Shown: positions 6,821 through 13,957, numbered from the stretch's first letter. The stretch is DNA of 13,957 nucleotides from Candidatus Eiseniibacteriota bacterium (GCA_020052115.1 JAGVPR010000007.1:1-13957), one strand, 5' to 3'. Made by a program: numbers and translations. Notes: generated by a model from the letters alone, not told the origin.

Positions 6821-7895
6821 GATCGGTTCCCCCGGCCCCGCTCTCCGCGGCCAGAAGCCGCCGGATGTACTCCGCGCGGTAGACGTTCCGCTCGGCTCTC
6901 TCCATGTCCCGGGACGCCAGGACTTGCAGGTGCGCCGGTTGCGATGTGACCAGGATCCGGTTCAGCACCGTCAGCCCCGGCATCCCCGGCAGGCCGAGCG
7001 AGATGCCGAAGCGCACCGCGGAGATGAGCCCCAGGACCTCCTGGCTGCTGATCACCCGCGCGGACTGCATCGCTCCCAGGGCTCGATAGATCTTGTCCTC
7101 GATCTGGACCCGCGCCGTCGAAACGAGCGTCTCGCGGGCCTTCTCCTCGTAGCCGAGGATCTGCCGGGCGACGCGCTCGAGGCTCTGCAACGTCTTCTTC
7201 TCGTCCTCGCCCAGCGTCACCTGGTTCGAGATCTGGAAGAAATTGCCCATAACATCGGTGCCTTCGCCATAGAAGCCCCGCACGGCCAGCCCGACCTCCG
7301 TGGCGCCGGAGAGAACTTTCCGGATCTTCTTCGTCAGCACGAGCGACGGCAGGTGCACCAGGACCGAGGCCCGCATCCCCGTGCCCACGTTGGTCGGGCA
7401 GGAGGTGAGAAACCCGAGGTCCTCCGAGAAGGCGAACTCCAGAAGCCCGTCGAGATCGTCGTCCACGCGGTTGACGAGGTGCCATGCCTCCTCGAGCTGG
7501 AATCCCGAGAGGATCCCCTGCATGCGGACATGATCCTCCTCGTTGATCATCATCGTGAGCCCTTCGCCGGGGCCGACCACGATGCCGCGCGGGCGGGAAT
7601 CGCCGACGAGGTCGCGGCTCGCGAGATGGCGCTCCACGAGAAACGCGCGGTCCATGGCCGACAGTTCGGGGATCCGGAAGAAGGGAGCCGCATGGAGCAG
7701 ATCCACCTTCTGCGCAGCGCCGGCCACGCGCTGCATGACCGCTTCCAACTCGTCATCGCGCGCGCGGGTGGTGAACGGGAAGGCTTCGAGGTTGCGCGCC
7801 AGGCGCACGCGGGTCGAGAGAACCGTGTCCGAATCCGGCCCCGAAGCGTCGAGCCAGTTCCGTTCCTGCGAGAGAAGCGCGCTCAAGCTCCGCAC
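6813..7895 (-). CDS. mcsB: McsB, protein arginine kinase
   Basis: McsB phosphorylates arginine side chains of proteins, tagging them for ClpCP; it is related to phosphagen kinases. From GTG 7895 the protein has 360 residues and opens like family members (LDASGPDSDTVLSTRVRLARNL). Nucleotide-handling and catalytic landmarks are present: NEEDHVRMQ (118-126, E120), SCPTNVGTGMRAS with Cys166, and FYGEGTD with E211. These match Glu121, Cys167 and Glu212 of the Geobacillus enzyme with a one-residue shift. R329-D330-M-E-R333-A334 is the RDxxRA phosphoarginine-binding motif that separates McsB from creatine/arginine kinases. The start is chosen because GGAGG (7908-7904) lies 8 nt upstream; the open frame extends to 7991 but that part overlaps mcsA and resembles nothing in the family. 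mcsA ends 22 nt upstream and clpC overlaps the end. Confidence 0.97.
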   Translation of the reverse strand: MRSLSALLSQERNWLDASGPDSDTVLSTRVRLARNLEAFPFTTRARDDELEAVMQRVAGAAQKVDLLHAAPFFRIPELSAMDRAFLVERHLASRDLVGDSRPRGIVVGPGEGLTMMINEEDHVRMQGILSGFQLEEAWHLVNRVDDDLDGLLEFAFSEDLGFLTSCPTNVGTGMRASVLVHLPSLVLTKKIRKVLSGATEVGLAVRGFYGEGTDVMGNFFQISNQVTLGEDEKKTLQSLERVARQILGYEEKARETLVSTARVQIEDKIYRALGAMQSARVISSQEVLGLISAVRFGISLGLPGMPGLTVLNRILVTSQPAHLQVLASRDMERAERNVYRAEYIRRLLAAESGAGGTDHA

Positions 7896-7903
7896 CGCGA
7901 GGG

Positions 7904-7908
7904 CCTCC
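7904..7908 (-). promoter_or_regulatory. Shine-Dalgarno site that decides the GTG start of mcsB
   Basis: GGAGG on the minus strand, in the 22-nt gap after the mcsA stop (7920-7918) and 8 nt before GTG 7895. It rules in a start that gives a family-length McsB. Confidence 0.8.
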
Positions 7909-7917
7909 GCGGCGTGC

Positions 7918-8433
7918 TCACGAAGAGCCGCCCGACGTCTCCGACTCCAGCACGGTGCGCAGCCGGTCGCGAATCTCGGCCGCGCGCTCATACTCCTCCC
8001 GCCGGATCGCGCGCTCCAGATCCTCCTGGAGCCGTTCCACTTCGCGGAGGCGCTTGAGACGCGACTCGTCGCGCACGGGCGCCTTGCCCACGTGAACGAC
8101 GCTCCCGTGCACCTTTCTCAGGATCGGCCGGAGCTGAGCCTGGAACGAAGCGTAGCACTGGGAACACCCGAGACGCCCGACACGCCGGAACTCGGAGAAT
8201 GTGAGCCCGCAGCGGCGGCACTGGACCTGGAACTCATCCCCTCCGGCACCAGCCGCGAGCTGCAGGAACTGATCAACGATGGACAGCTTTCCCTTGGACC
8301 CGGGGCCGTGAAAGCCCTTTTCCTCGGCGCACTTTTCACAGACGTGGATCTCGTTCGTCGTGTTGTTCTCGATCTCGGTCAGATGGATCGTGGCAAGCGC
8401 CTTGCCGCAGATCTGACACGGTTTCGAGTGCAT
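7918..8433 (-). CDS. mcsA: McsA, zinc-finger activator of the McsB arginine kinase
   Basis: McsA binds and stimulates McsB. The 171-residue protein has four CxxC pairs: CQIC (6-9), CEKC (32-35), CRRC (72-75) and CSQC (90-93), forming two zinc-binding modules. A C-terminal UVR domain follows (EVERLQEDLERAIRREEYERAAEIRDRL), like that of UvrB/UvrC and of ClpC itself. The adjoining mcsB and clpC make the McsA assignment secure over other UVR/zinc proteins. ATG 8433 follows AGGAAG at about 4 nt and is only 6 nt beyond the lolD TAG, in the same frame. No ctsR-like repressor gene precedes it, unlike the Firmicute ctsR-mcsA-mcsB-clpC operon. Confidence 0.93.
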   Translation of the reverse strand: MHSKPCQICGKALATIHLTEIENNTTNEIHVCEKCAEEKGFHGPGSKGKLSIVDQFLQLAAGAGGDEFQVQCRRCGLTFSEFRRVGRLGCSQCYASFQAQLRPILRKVHGSVVHVGKAPVRDESRLKRLREVERLQEDLERAIRREEYERAAEIRDRLRTVLESETSGGSS

Positions 8434-8439
8434 CGCTTC

Positions 8440-9198
8440 CTACTCTCCGGGGCGGGTCTCGGACTTCTCCCGCAGCACCCCATCCGCGAGAACCAGGACG
8501 CGGTCCGCGATGGAGGCGATCTCCACGTCATGCGTGACGACGACGAATGCCTGCCGCCGAGAGCTGGCCAGGAGACGCAGCAGGCGATGCAACTCGCCCG
8601 CGGTGGCCCTGTCGAGATTGCCCGACGGCTCATCCGCCAGGACCGCCTGCGGCCGGTTCACGAGAGCCCGCGCCACAGCGACGCGCTGCTGCTCGCCACC
8701 GGACAGTTCATCGGGTCTGTGGTCCATCCTATCACACAGCCCCACCTCGACCAAGAGAGCCTCGGCGGACTCGCGCGCAGCCGCCGCGCCCGCGCCGCCG
8801 ACGAGCGCGGGCATCATCACGTTCTCGGCCGCAGTGAACTCCGGCAGGAGGTGGTGAAACTGAAACACGAATCCAACCGAGCGGTTCCGAAATGCCGCGA
8901 GGCGCTCCGACGAGAATTTGTAGATAGACTCACCGCGAAAGAACACCTCGCCCGCCGTGGGATGGTCGAGCCCGCCCAGGAGGTGAAGGAGGGTGCTCTT
9001 CCCCACCCCGGAGGCCCCGACGATCACGACGACCTCGCCTTCGCGCACGCTCAGGTCGGCGCTCTTGAGGATCTCCAGCTGGCGCTGCGGCGTTCGATAC
9101 GTGCGGCTCAAGCCGCGCGCCTCGAGGATCCACGGCGTCGCGCCCGCGACCCCGGAGGCAGCGCCGTCACCCGTAAGAGTCGGCCGGTCGGCGTTCAT
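8440..9198 (-). CDS. lolD: LolD, ATPase of the lipoprotein-releasing ABC transporter
   Basis: LolD powers release of outer-membrane lipoproteins from the inner membrane to the chaperone LolA. The 252 residues contain Walker A GASGVGKST, the LolD/MacB-type Q-loop VFQFHHLLPEFTA, signature LSGGEQQRVAVARAL, Walker B AVLADEPSGNLD, and the switch His in VVVTHD. The ATG at 9198 forms an ATGA overlap with the stop of the permease gene, a typical coupled junction; the open frame to 9243 is therefore not used. About 23 residues of Gly/Ala-rich sequence precede the ABC fold, longer than usual. The gene stops with TAG (8442-8440), the only terminal amber in the window; most others are TGA. Confidence 0.94.
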   Translation of the reverse strand: MNADRPTLTGDGAASGVAGATPWILEARGLSRTYRTPQRQLEILKSADLSVREGEVVVIVGASGVGKSTLLHLLGGLDHPTAGEVFFRGESIYKFSSERLAAFRNRSVGFVFQFHHLLPEFTAAENVMMPALVGGAGAAAARESAEALLVEVGLCDRMDHRPDELSGGEQQRVAVARALVNRPQAVLADEPSGNLDRATAGELHRLLRLLASSRRQAFVVVTHDVEIASIADRVLVLADGVLREKSETRPGE

Positions 9199-10430
9199 TC
9201 GTAACGGATCGCTTCCAGCGGCACGAGCCGCGACGCCTTCCACGCCGGATAGAGCGTGGCGAGGAAACAGAGGAGCATCGCCCAGAGCGCCACCATCACG
9301 AAGTCGAGCGGCTCCATCCTCACCGGAAGCGTGTCAATGAAGTAGACCTCGCCCGGGAGCGAGATGAACTTGTAGCGGTCGAGCAGGTACGACAGGAGGA
9401 AGCCGAAGACGCAGCCGCCGGCGGTCCCGATCGCGCCGATCACGATCCCCTCCAGCACGAAGATCCGCTGGATCCCCGCCCCGGTCGCGCCCATGGATTT
9501 CAGGATCCCGATGTCGCGCCGTTTCTCGACGACCATCATGATGAGCGCGCTCACGATGTTCAGGGCCGCGACGAGCACGATGAGCGTCAGAATAAGGAAC
9601 ATCATGATCTTCTCGAGCTTCATCCATGAAAAGAGATTCTGATTCAGCTCGATCCAGTTGTTCGCGCGAAACGGAAACCCCCCGATCCGCTCGACGATCG
9701 TGTCCGCGAGGCGAGGCGCGTCATAGAGGTCGCGGATCTTCACCTCGACGGCCGTCACGCGATCCCCGGTCTGGAAGAAGTCCTGCGCCGCCGCCAGCGA
9801 GACGAACGCCATCGAGGCGTCGTATTCGTACATGCCGGACGTGAAGATCCCCGCCACGCGGAACTTCCGCACGCGCGGCAGCACGCCGAACGGCGAGACC
9901 TGGCCCCCGAATGGGGAGGTGAGAAGAACGGTGTCGCCCTGGATCACGCGCAGGTTGTCGGCGACGTAGCGGCCCAGCACGATGTCTGGATGCCCCGTCG
10001 CCCCGCCCGCGCTCAGGGAGTCGATCGGCGGGCGGATGTTCTGGATCACGTCGGTCACCGCGCGCTCATCGCCAAGACGAATCCCCTTGATCACGATCCC
10101 GTCGGACTGCCCGCCCGCGCTGATCATCCCCTTCATGTAGACGAACGGCGCTGCGCTCAGAACGCCTTTCACCTTGCGGATCTCGGCGGCGACGCTGTCG
10201 GCATCCGAGATCCCCTCGTTGCCGTAGCGCAGCACGATAACGTGCGCGTTCGTGCCGACGATCCGCTTGCGCACCTCCTCCTCGAAGCCGTTCATCACCG
10301 ACAGGACGCACAGGAGCGCGGTCACGCCGACGAGCACGCCGGCCACGGACAAGACGGTGAAGAGCCCCACCGGTCCGAAACGCTTTCGCGGGCGCAGGTA
10401 GCGGTTCGCGATGAAGAATTCGTAGGCCAT
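9195..10430 (-). CDS. lolC: LolC/LolE-family lipoprotein-releasing permease
   Basis: This is the membrane subunit of the lipoprotein-releasing ABC transporter. The 411 residues begin with the family's cytoplasmic helix (FIANRYLRPRKR) and TM1 (about 20-45), followed by a large periplasmic domain containing GIFTSGMYEYDASMAFVSL. The FtsX-type core has three more TM segments: one starting near KIMMFLILTLIVLVAALNIV (about 273) and leading into VEKRRDIGILKSMGA, one around 320-345, and one at 372-395 ending YPAWKASRLVPLEAIRYE. Only one such subunit is encoded beside lolD. It may act as a homodimer (LolF-like) or have a partner elsewhere; LolC and LolE cannot be told apart here. It starts 5 nt after the lysS stop. 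The lysS-lolC-lolD order recurs in other diderms. Confidence 0.93.
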   Translation of the reverse strand: MAYEFFIANRYLRPRKRFGPVGLFTVLSVAGVLVGVTALLCVLSVMNGFEEEVRKRIVGTNAHVIVLRYGNEGISDADSVAAEIRKVKGVLSAAPFVYMKGMISAGGQSDGIVIKGIRLGDERAVTDVIQNIRPPIDSLSAGGATGHPDIVLGRYVADNLRVIQGDTVLLTSPFGGQVSPFGVLPRVRKFRVAGIFTSGMYEYDASMAFVSLAAAQDFFQTGDRVTAVEVKIRDLYDAPRLADTIVERIGGFPFRANNWIELNQNLFSWMKLEKIMMFLILTLIVLVAALNIVSALIMMVVEKRRDIGILKSMGATGAGIQRIFVLEGIVIGAIGTAGGCVFGFLLSYLLDRYKFISLPGEVYFIDTLPVRMEPLDFVMVALWAMLLCFLATLYPAWKASRLVPLEAIRYE

Positions 10431-10435
10431 GCGGC

Positions 10436-11959
10436 TCAGCCCTTGCCTTTCCCTTCATCGTCGGACTGCTCTTCGTCCTCCTCCGCATCCGGGTCCTCGA
10501 GGCCTTCCTCGGGCCTCAGGTGCGGGAACAGGATCACGTCGCGGATCGTGCGGCTGTCGGTGAGGATCATCGTCACGCGATCAATCCCGACGCCGAGGCC
10601 GCCCGTGGGGGGCATGCCGTATTCGAGGGCGCGGATGTAGTCGCGATCCATGACCTGCGCCTCGAGGTCGCCGGCCCGGCGCAGCTCCTGCTGCCGTTCG
10701 AACTGTCGCGCCTGCTCCTCGGGATCATTCTGCTCGGAGAATGCGTTGCCCACCTCGAGGCCCGCCATGACCGGCTCGAAACGCTCGACGAGACGCGCGT
10801 CGCCGCGCTTGACCTTCGCCAGCGGCGAGAGCTCGCGCGGGTGATCCACGACGAACGTCGGCCGGATGAGGCCGGGCTGGATCTTCTCGGAGAAGATCTC
10901 ATCGAGAATCCGGCCGGCCCCTGCCCCCGGCGTCGTCTCCACGCCGAGACGCGCCGCTGCGCGCCGGCACCCCTCGGCGTCGAGATCGAGCACATCCTCG
11001 CCCGCCAGCCGCGAGATCTCCCCCGTGAAGGAGAGGCGCGGCCATGGCGGCGAGAAATCCAGCTCGTGCTCCGCGTAACGCACCGTGAGCCCTCCGGTCA
11101 GCTCGCGGGCCGCCTCGGCCATCATCTCCTCGAAGAGACGCATCATGTCGCCGTAGTCGGCGTAGGCCTGATACAGCTCGAGCTGGGTGAACTCCGGGTT
11201 GTGCGAACGATCCATGCCCTCGTTGCGGAAATCCTTGCCGATCTCGTAGACGCGCTCGAAGCCGCCGACGATGACCCGCTTCAGATAGAGCTCGTCCGAG
11301 ATCCTCAGGTAGAGATCGGTGTCGAGCGCTTCGTGGCGCGTCGTGAACGGCCGCGCGAAAGCGCCGCCGTAGATCGGCTGGAGGATGGGTGTTTCGACCT
11401 CGATGAAGCCGCGTGCGTCGAGGAAGCGCCGGAGCGACGAGACGAGCCGCGCGCGCGCGACGAAGACGCGCCGCACCTCCGGATTTGCGATGAGGTCGGC
11501 GTAGCGCTGGCGATAGCGCGTCTCGACATCCTTGAGTCCGTGCCACTTCTCGGGGATCGGCCGCACCGACTTCGCGAGAAGCTCGATCCGCGAAGCTCGC
11601 ACGGTCATCTCGCCCGTTCGCGTCACGAAGGGCACGCCCTCCAGGCCGACGAAGTCCCCGAGATCGAGATCCAGGAAGAACGCATACGCGTCGGCGCCGA
11701 GCCCGTCCTCGCGGCAGTAGACCTGGATCCGCCCGCCGCCGTCCTCGATGTGACCGAAGGAGGCCTTGCCATGTCCGCGCTGAGCGACGAGGCGCCCGGC
11801 CACGCGAACGACCGACTCGCGCGCGGCCAGATCCTCGAAATCCGCCCGCAACGCATCCGTGCGATGCGTCACGCCGTAGCCGTGCGGGTACGGCTCGATC
11901 CCGCGGGCGCGGAGCGCGGCCACCTTCTCCCGCCGCCGTTCGATGATGCGTCTCGACAT
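10436..11959 (-). CDS. lysS: Lysyl-tRNA synthetase, class II
   Basis: This enzyme charges tRNA-Lys with lysine. The 507-residue protein has an N-terminal OB-fold anticodon-binding domain (VVRVAGRLVAQRGHGKASFGHI...) and a class II catalytic core: VETPILQP near motif 1, FRNEGMDRSHNPEFTQLELYQAYADY across motif 2 (from about 244), and GLGVGIDRVTMILTDS of motif 3 (about 453), then the standard IRDVILFPHLRPE. About 20 residues after that form an acidic tail with a Gly-Lys end (AEEDEEQSDDEGKGKG), an extension not needed for catalysis. ATG 11959 follows GGAGG by 5 nt. The gene lies 17 nt after purF and 5 nt before the lipoprotein permease gene, within the same run. Confidence 0.97.
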   Translation of the reverse strand: MSRRIIERRREKVAALRARGIEPYPHGYGVTHRTDALRADFEDLAARESVVRVAGRLVAQRGHGKASFGHIEDGGGRIQVYCREDGLGADAYAFFLDLDLGDFVGLEGVPFVTRTGEMTVRASRIELLAKSVRPIPEKWHGLKDVETRYRQRYADLIANPEVRRVFVARARLVSSLRRFLDARGFIEVETPILQPIYGGAFARPFTTRHEALDTDLYLRISDELYLKRVIVGGFERVYEIGKDFRNEGMDRSHNPEFTQLELYQAYADYGDMMRLFEEMMAEAARELTGGLTVRYAEHELDFSPPWPRLSFTGEISRLAGEDVLDLDAEGCRRAAARLGVETTPGAGAGRILDEIFSEKIQPGLIRPTFVVDHPRELSPLAKVKRGDARLVERFEPVMAGLEVGNAFSEQNDPEEQARQFERQQELRRAGDLEAQVMDRDYIRALEYGMPPTGGLGVGIDRVTMILTDSRTIRDVILFPHLRPEEGLEDPDAEEDEEQSDDEGKGKG

Positions 11960-11976
11960 CCAGACCTCCGTCCGCG

Positions 11977-13389
11977 TCAGCCCCGTTCCAGAGTCAGGCG
12001 CCCCACCTCGTCCGTCACCGGCACGGGGTACTCGCCGCTGAAGCAGGCATAGCAGAACCGCTCCGGCGCGGCGACCGCGCGTCGCAACCCATCGAGTGAA
12101 AGATACCCGAGGCTCGTCACGCCCAGGTACTCCCCGATCTCCGGCACCGAGAGCTGCGAGGCGATCAGCTCCGAGCGCTTGGGCGTGTCAATGCCGTAGA
12201 AGCAGGGCCCGGTCATCGGCGGGGACGAAACCCGGAAGTGCACCTCGCGAGCGCCGGCCGAGAAGAGCATCCGGACCAGCAGCCGGCTCGTCGTCCCGCG
12301 CACGATCGAGTCATCCACAACGACGATGCGCTTGCCGCGCAGCACGGCGGCCACAGGGTTGTACTTCACCTTGACCCCGCCGTCGCGCTGGTTCTGCACG
12401 GGGGCGATGAACGTGCGGCCGATGTAGTGATTCCGGATGAGGCCCAGCTCGAACGGGATTCCCGACTCCTCGGCGAAACCGAGGCCTGCCGAGTTCGAAG
12501 AGTCCGGCACGGCGATCACCATGTCGGCCGCGGCCGGATGCTCGCGCGCCAGCTCGTGGCCGAGACGGCGGCGGACGCGATCAACGCTCTCGCCGAACAC
12601 GACGGAATCCGGGCGCGAGAAGTAGATCTGTTCGAAGACGCACTGCGCCTTCGGATGATCGGCCTCCCCGGGAGAAGGCGGCACGCCGTGGACCCCCGAG
12701 GCGTCGAGGAGCACCATCTCGCCCGGCTCGATCTCGCGCACCAGTTCCGCCCCCATGATGTCCAGCGCGCACGTCTCGGAGGCCAGCACGTAACCGTCGG
12801 GGAGGCGGCCCAGGCAGAGCGGCCGGAATCCGAACGGATCGCGGTAGCCGAGGATCTCCTTCTCGCTCATGAGCAAGACCGTGCACGCGCCGCGCACCGC
12901 CGCGAGCGCTTCCCGGGCACGTTCGAGCATCGAGCCCCGGCGGCTTCGCGCGATGAGGTGGAGCACGATCTCGCTGTCGGACGTGGTCTGGAAGATCGAG
13001 CCTTCTTCCTCCATGCGGCGGCGCAGTTCGCGCGCATTCGTGAGGTTTCCGTTGTGCGCGACCGCCAGACGGCCGTGCCGGCAATCCACGACGATCGGCT
13101 GGACGTTTTCGGGGCGGGCGCTGGCGCCGGTGGTCGAGTAACGGTTGTGGCCGATCCCGAAGGCGCCGGGCAGCGAGGCGACGACCGGCTCGGTGAGCAC
13201 GTCGTTGACCAGTCCGATCCCCTTGTGCGAGCGCATATGCTCGCCGTCGCTCACAGCGATGCCCGCGCCCTCCTGGCCGCGGTGCTGAAGGGAGTTCAGC
13301 CCGAGGTAGAGACGCGGCGCGGCGGGCAGGCGCCCGTAGACGCCCACGACGCCGCATTCCTCACGAAGCCCCTCACTCCACGCGCCCAT
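11977..13389 (-). CDS. purF: PurF, amidophosphoribosyltransferase (Fe-S type with propeptide)
   Basis: PurF makes phosphoribosylamine from PRPP and glutamine, the first committed step of purine synthesis. From ATG 13389 the 470-residue protein has an 11-residue propeptide, then Cys12 as the expected N-terminal nucleophile after cleavage (EE-CGVVGVYG). The N-terminal glutaminase domain shows LQHRGQEGAGI, HNRYSTTG and AHNGNLTN. The PRPP-binding motif VVVDDSIVRGTTS is at 356-368. C250, C396, C446 and C449 (AQCVFEQIYF, TGPCFYGID, ERFCYACF) match the four ligands of the [4Fe-4S] cluster in the B. subtilis enzyme, so this is the oxygen-sensitive Bacillus type. GGAG lies 8 nt before the ATG; a TTG one codon earlier is less likely. 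The start overlaps the upstream PurS-like gene by 17 nt. Confidence 0.96.
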   Translation of the reverse strand: MGAWSEGLREECGVVGVYGRLPAAPRLYLGLNSLQHRGQEGAGIAVSDGEHMRSHKGIGLVNDVLTEPVVASLPGAFGIGHNRYSTTGASARPENVQPIVVDCRHGRLAVAHNGNLTNARELRRRMEEEGSIFQTTSDSEIVLHLIARSRRGSMLERAREALAAVRGACTVLLMSEKEILGYRDPFGFRPLCLGRLPDGYVLASETCALDIMGAELVREIEPGEMVLLDASGVHGVPPSPGEADHPKAQCVFEQIYFSRPDSVVFGESVDRVRRRLGHELAREHPAAADMVIAVPDSSNSAGLGFAEESGIPFELGLIRNHYIGRTFIAPVQNQRDGGVKVKYNPVAAVLRGKRIVVVDDSIVRGTTSRLLVRMLFSAGAREVHFRVSSPPMTGPCFYGIDTPKRSELIASQLSVPEIGEYLGVTSLGYLSLDGLRRAVAAPERFCYACFSGEYPVPVTDEVGRLTLERG

Positions 13390-13957
13390 CAACGAGACTC
13401 CGGAGCGGAAGCGGCGGAAGCACGCCGGCGTGCACCGTCGCCCGCTGGTAGTGCGGATTCGCGAGAAGACCGCGCCGCCTCGATGACGTCACGGCCGCCT
13501 CGGCGGCCACCGTGGCCGCCTCATCCCTGCCGACGGCAAGGTCCATGGCCCAGAGATCCACGCGCGTCGCGCGCGTCACCACGCCCTCACCCAGCGCTCG
13601 CGCCAGCGGCGCGAGAATCAGCTCCCCGGTCTCGCCGCCGAGAGGGCTCACGAGAACAAACGCGCGGCATCGCGCCCCCGGCGCGAGCCCGCCCTCGCCC
13701 CAGTCCTTCTCGGCGCCGACCGTCGCACCGACGGATCTCCAGACGAATCTGTGCCGGTTCGGATTGACGAGCAGGCCGGTCGCGGTAACGAGGCGGGAGA
13801 CGAGGAGCGCGGCGTCCTCGGTCGCGGCTTCGATCTCCCAGAGATCGCCGCGGCGCAGCGCGACGAGCCGGCCCTCCAGCCCCAGGCACACGCGCAGTGC
13901 GCGCTCCGCCGAAACCACGACCGGATCGAGCCCGCGCGCGCGAACGAGAATCTGTAC
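13373..13957 (-). CDS. Tandem PurS-domain protein (5' end just outside window)
   Basis: I read this as two PurS-like domains in one chain. PurS is a small (about 80-residue) subunit that, with PurL and PurQ, forms FGAM synthase of purine synthesis. Copy 1 (residues 1-73 from the edge) has VQILVRARGLDPVVVSAERAL, RRGDLWEIEA (35-44) and LLVNP (62-66). Copy 2 (about 95-178) has RAFVLVSPLGGETGELI, a matching TRVDLWAMDL (131-140) and LLANP (164-168). The beta-alpha-beta order, an 'LG' before the second strand, and a terminal NP are PurS hallmarks. Copy 2 lacks the DP motif and looks more diverged. The frame runs off the right edge; by PurS alignment only a few residues are missing. Its end overlaps purF by 17 nt, consistent with purine function. 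It is not a normal single-domain PurS, so the exact role is inferred; an equivalent to the N-terminal part of large PurL is the closest idea. Confidence 0.7.
   Translation of the reverse strand, partial: VQILVRARGLDPVVVSAERALRVCLGLEGRLVALRRGDLWEIEAATEDAALLVSRLVTATGLLVNPNRHRFVWRSVGATVGAEKDWGEGGLAPGARCRAFVLVSPLGGETGELILAPLARALGEGVVTRATRVDLWAMDLAVGRDEAATVAAEAAVTSSRRRGLLANPHYQRATVHAGVLPPLPLRSLVDGRVE

Noticed and set aside
4328..6949. An 873-codon open frame on the plus strand opposite clpC
   Set aside because: It mirrors clpC exactly and its translation is low-complexity Arg/Leu/Asp/His-rich, as expected from the antisense of a GC-rich gene with third-position GC bias. No domain or Shine-Dalgarno supports it.
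7896..7991. N-terminal extension of mcsB to 7991
   Set aside because: It overlaps the mcsA UVR domain coding region and has no family similarity. GTG 7895 has an excellent ribosome site.
322..8442. Genome-wide reassignment of TAG to an amino acid
   Set aside because: lolD ends naturally at TAG just before mcsA with its own start, and no other conserved gene in the window contains an internal TAG.
8434..8520. CIRCE or CtsR-type operator upstream of the mcsA-mcsB-clpC cassette
   Set aside because: The region is lolD coding sequence and I saw no GAGTGC-type inverted repeat or heptamer direct repeat there.
9199..9243. N-terminal extension of lolD to 9243
   Set aside because: It lies inside the permease C-terminus. 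The ATGA overlap at 9198 is the usual junction and gives a normal protein.
1..13957. tRNA, CRISPR, transposon ends or rho-independent terminators
   Set aside because: No cloverleaf, regular spaced repeats, transposase fragments or GC hairpin followed by a T-run were seen on either strand.

Overview
The window is a visibly GC-rich chromosomal segment from a diderm (outer-membrane, LPS-making) bacterium. Every convincing gene lies on the minus strand, so transcription runs from the right edge to the left edge. The supporting gene set is lpxC/lpxD (lipid A), ompH/skp and bamA (outer-membrane protein assembly) and lolC/lolD (lipoprotein export). Embedded among them is a complete mcsA-mcsB-clpC cassette, the protein-arginine-phosphorylation and AAA+ unfoldase system best known from Gram-positive Firmicutes. 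A diderm with this combination and this base composition fits an uncultured FCB-like or Eisenbacteria-type lineage, possibly a metagenome-assembled genome. That phylum guess is inference and weak.

Layout in transcription order (right to left): a nearly complete protein with two PurS-like domains (right edge to 13373); purF (13389-11977); lysS (11959-10436); lolC/E-type permease (10430-9195); lolD ATPase (9198-8440); mcsA (8433-7918); mcsB (7895-6813); clpC (6820-4397); bamA (about 4374-2071); ompH/skp (1945-1415); lpxD, interrupted by one in-frame TAG (1368-322); and the first 106 codons of lpxC (319-left edge). Most junctions are overlaps or gaps of a few to about 45 nt. The only larger gap is about 125 bp between bamA and ompH; it is locally AT-rich and is the best internal promoter candidate. 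No stretch of 300 bases lacks a gene. I saw no tRNA, rRNA, CRISPR, insertion sequence or convincing rho-independent terminator.

Functionally the window joins a purine-synthesis end (PurS-like, PurF), a housekeeping tRNA synthetase, and an envelope-biogenesis block (Lol, BamA, Skp, LpxD, LpxC), with the McsAB-ClpC quality-control cassette between Lol and Bam. The residues that define arginine-kinase and phosphoarginine-reader function in Firmicutes are all present in McsB and ClpC, so the pathway looks intact here.

The observations most worth following up are: (1) the amber codon in lpxD at a normally Gln position three residues before the catalytic His, with the reading frame otherwise intact; (2) the phosphoarginine degradation cassette wired into an outer-membrane biogenesis operon; (3) a single-chain tandem PurS protein upstream of purF; (4) a probable non-standard CTG start for bamA; and (5) lolD ending in TAG six nucleotides before, and in frame with, the mcsA ATG.
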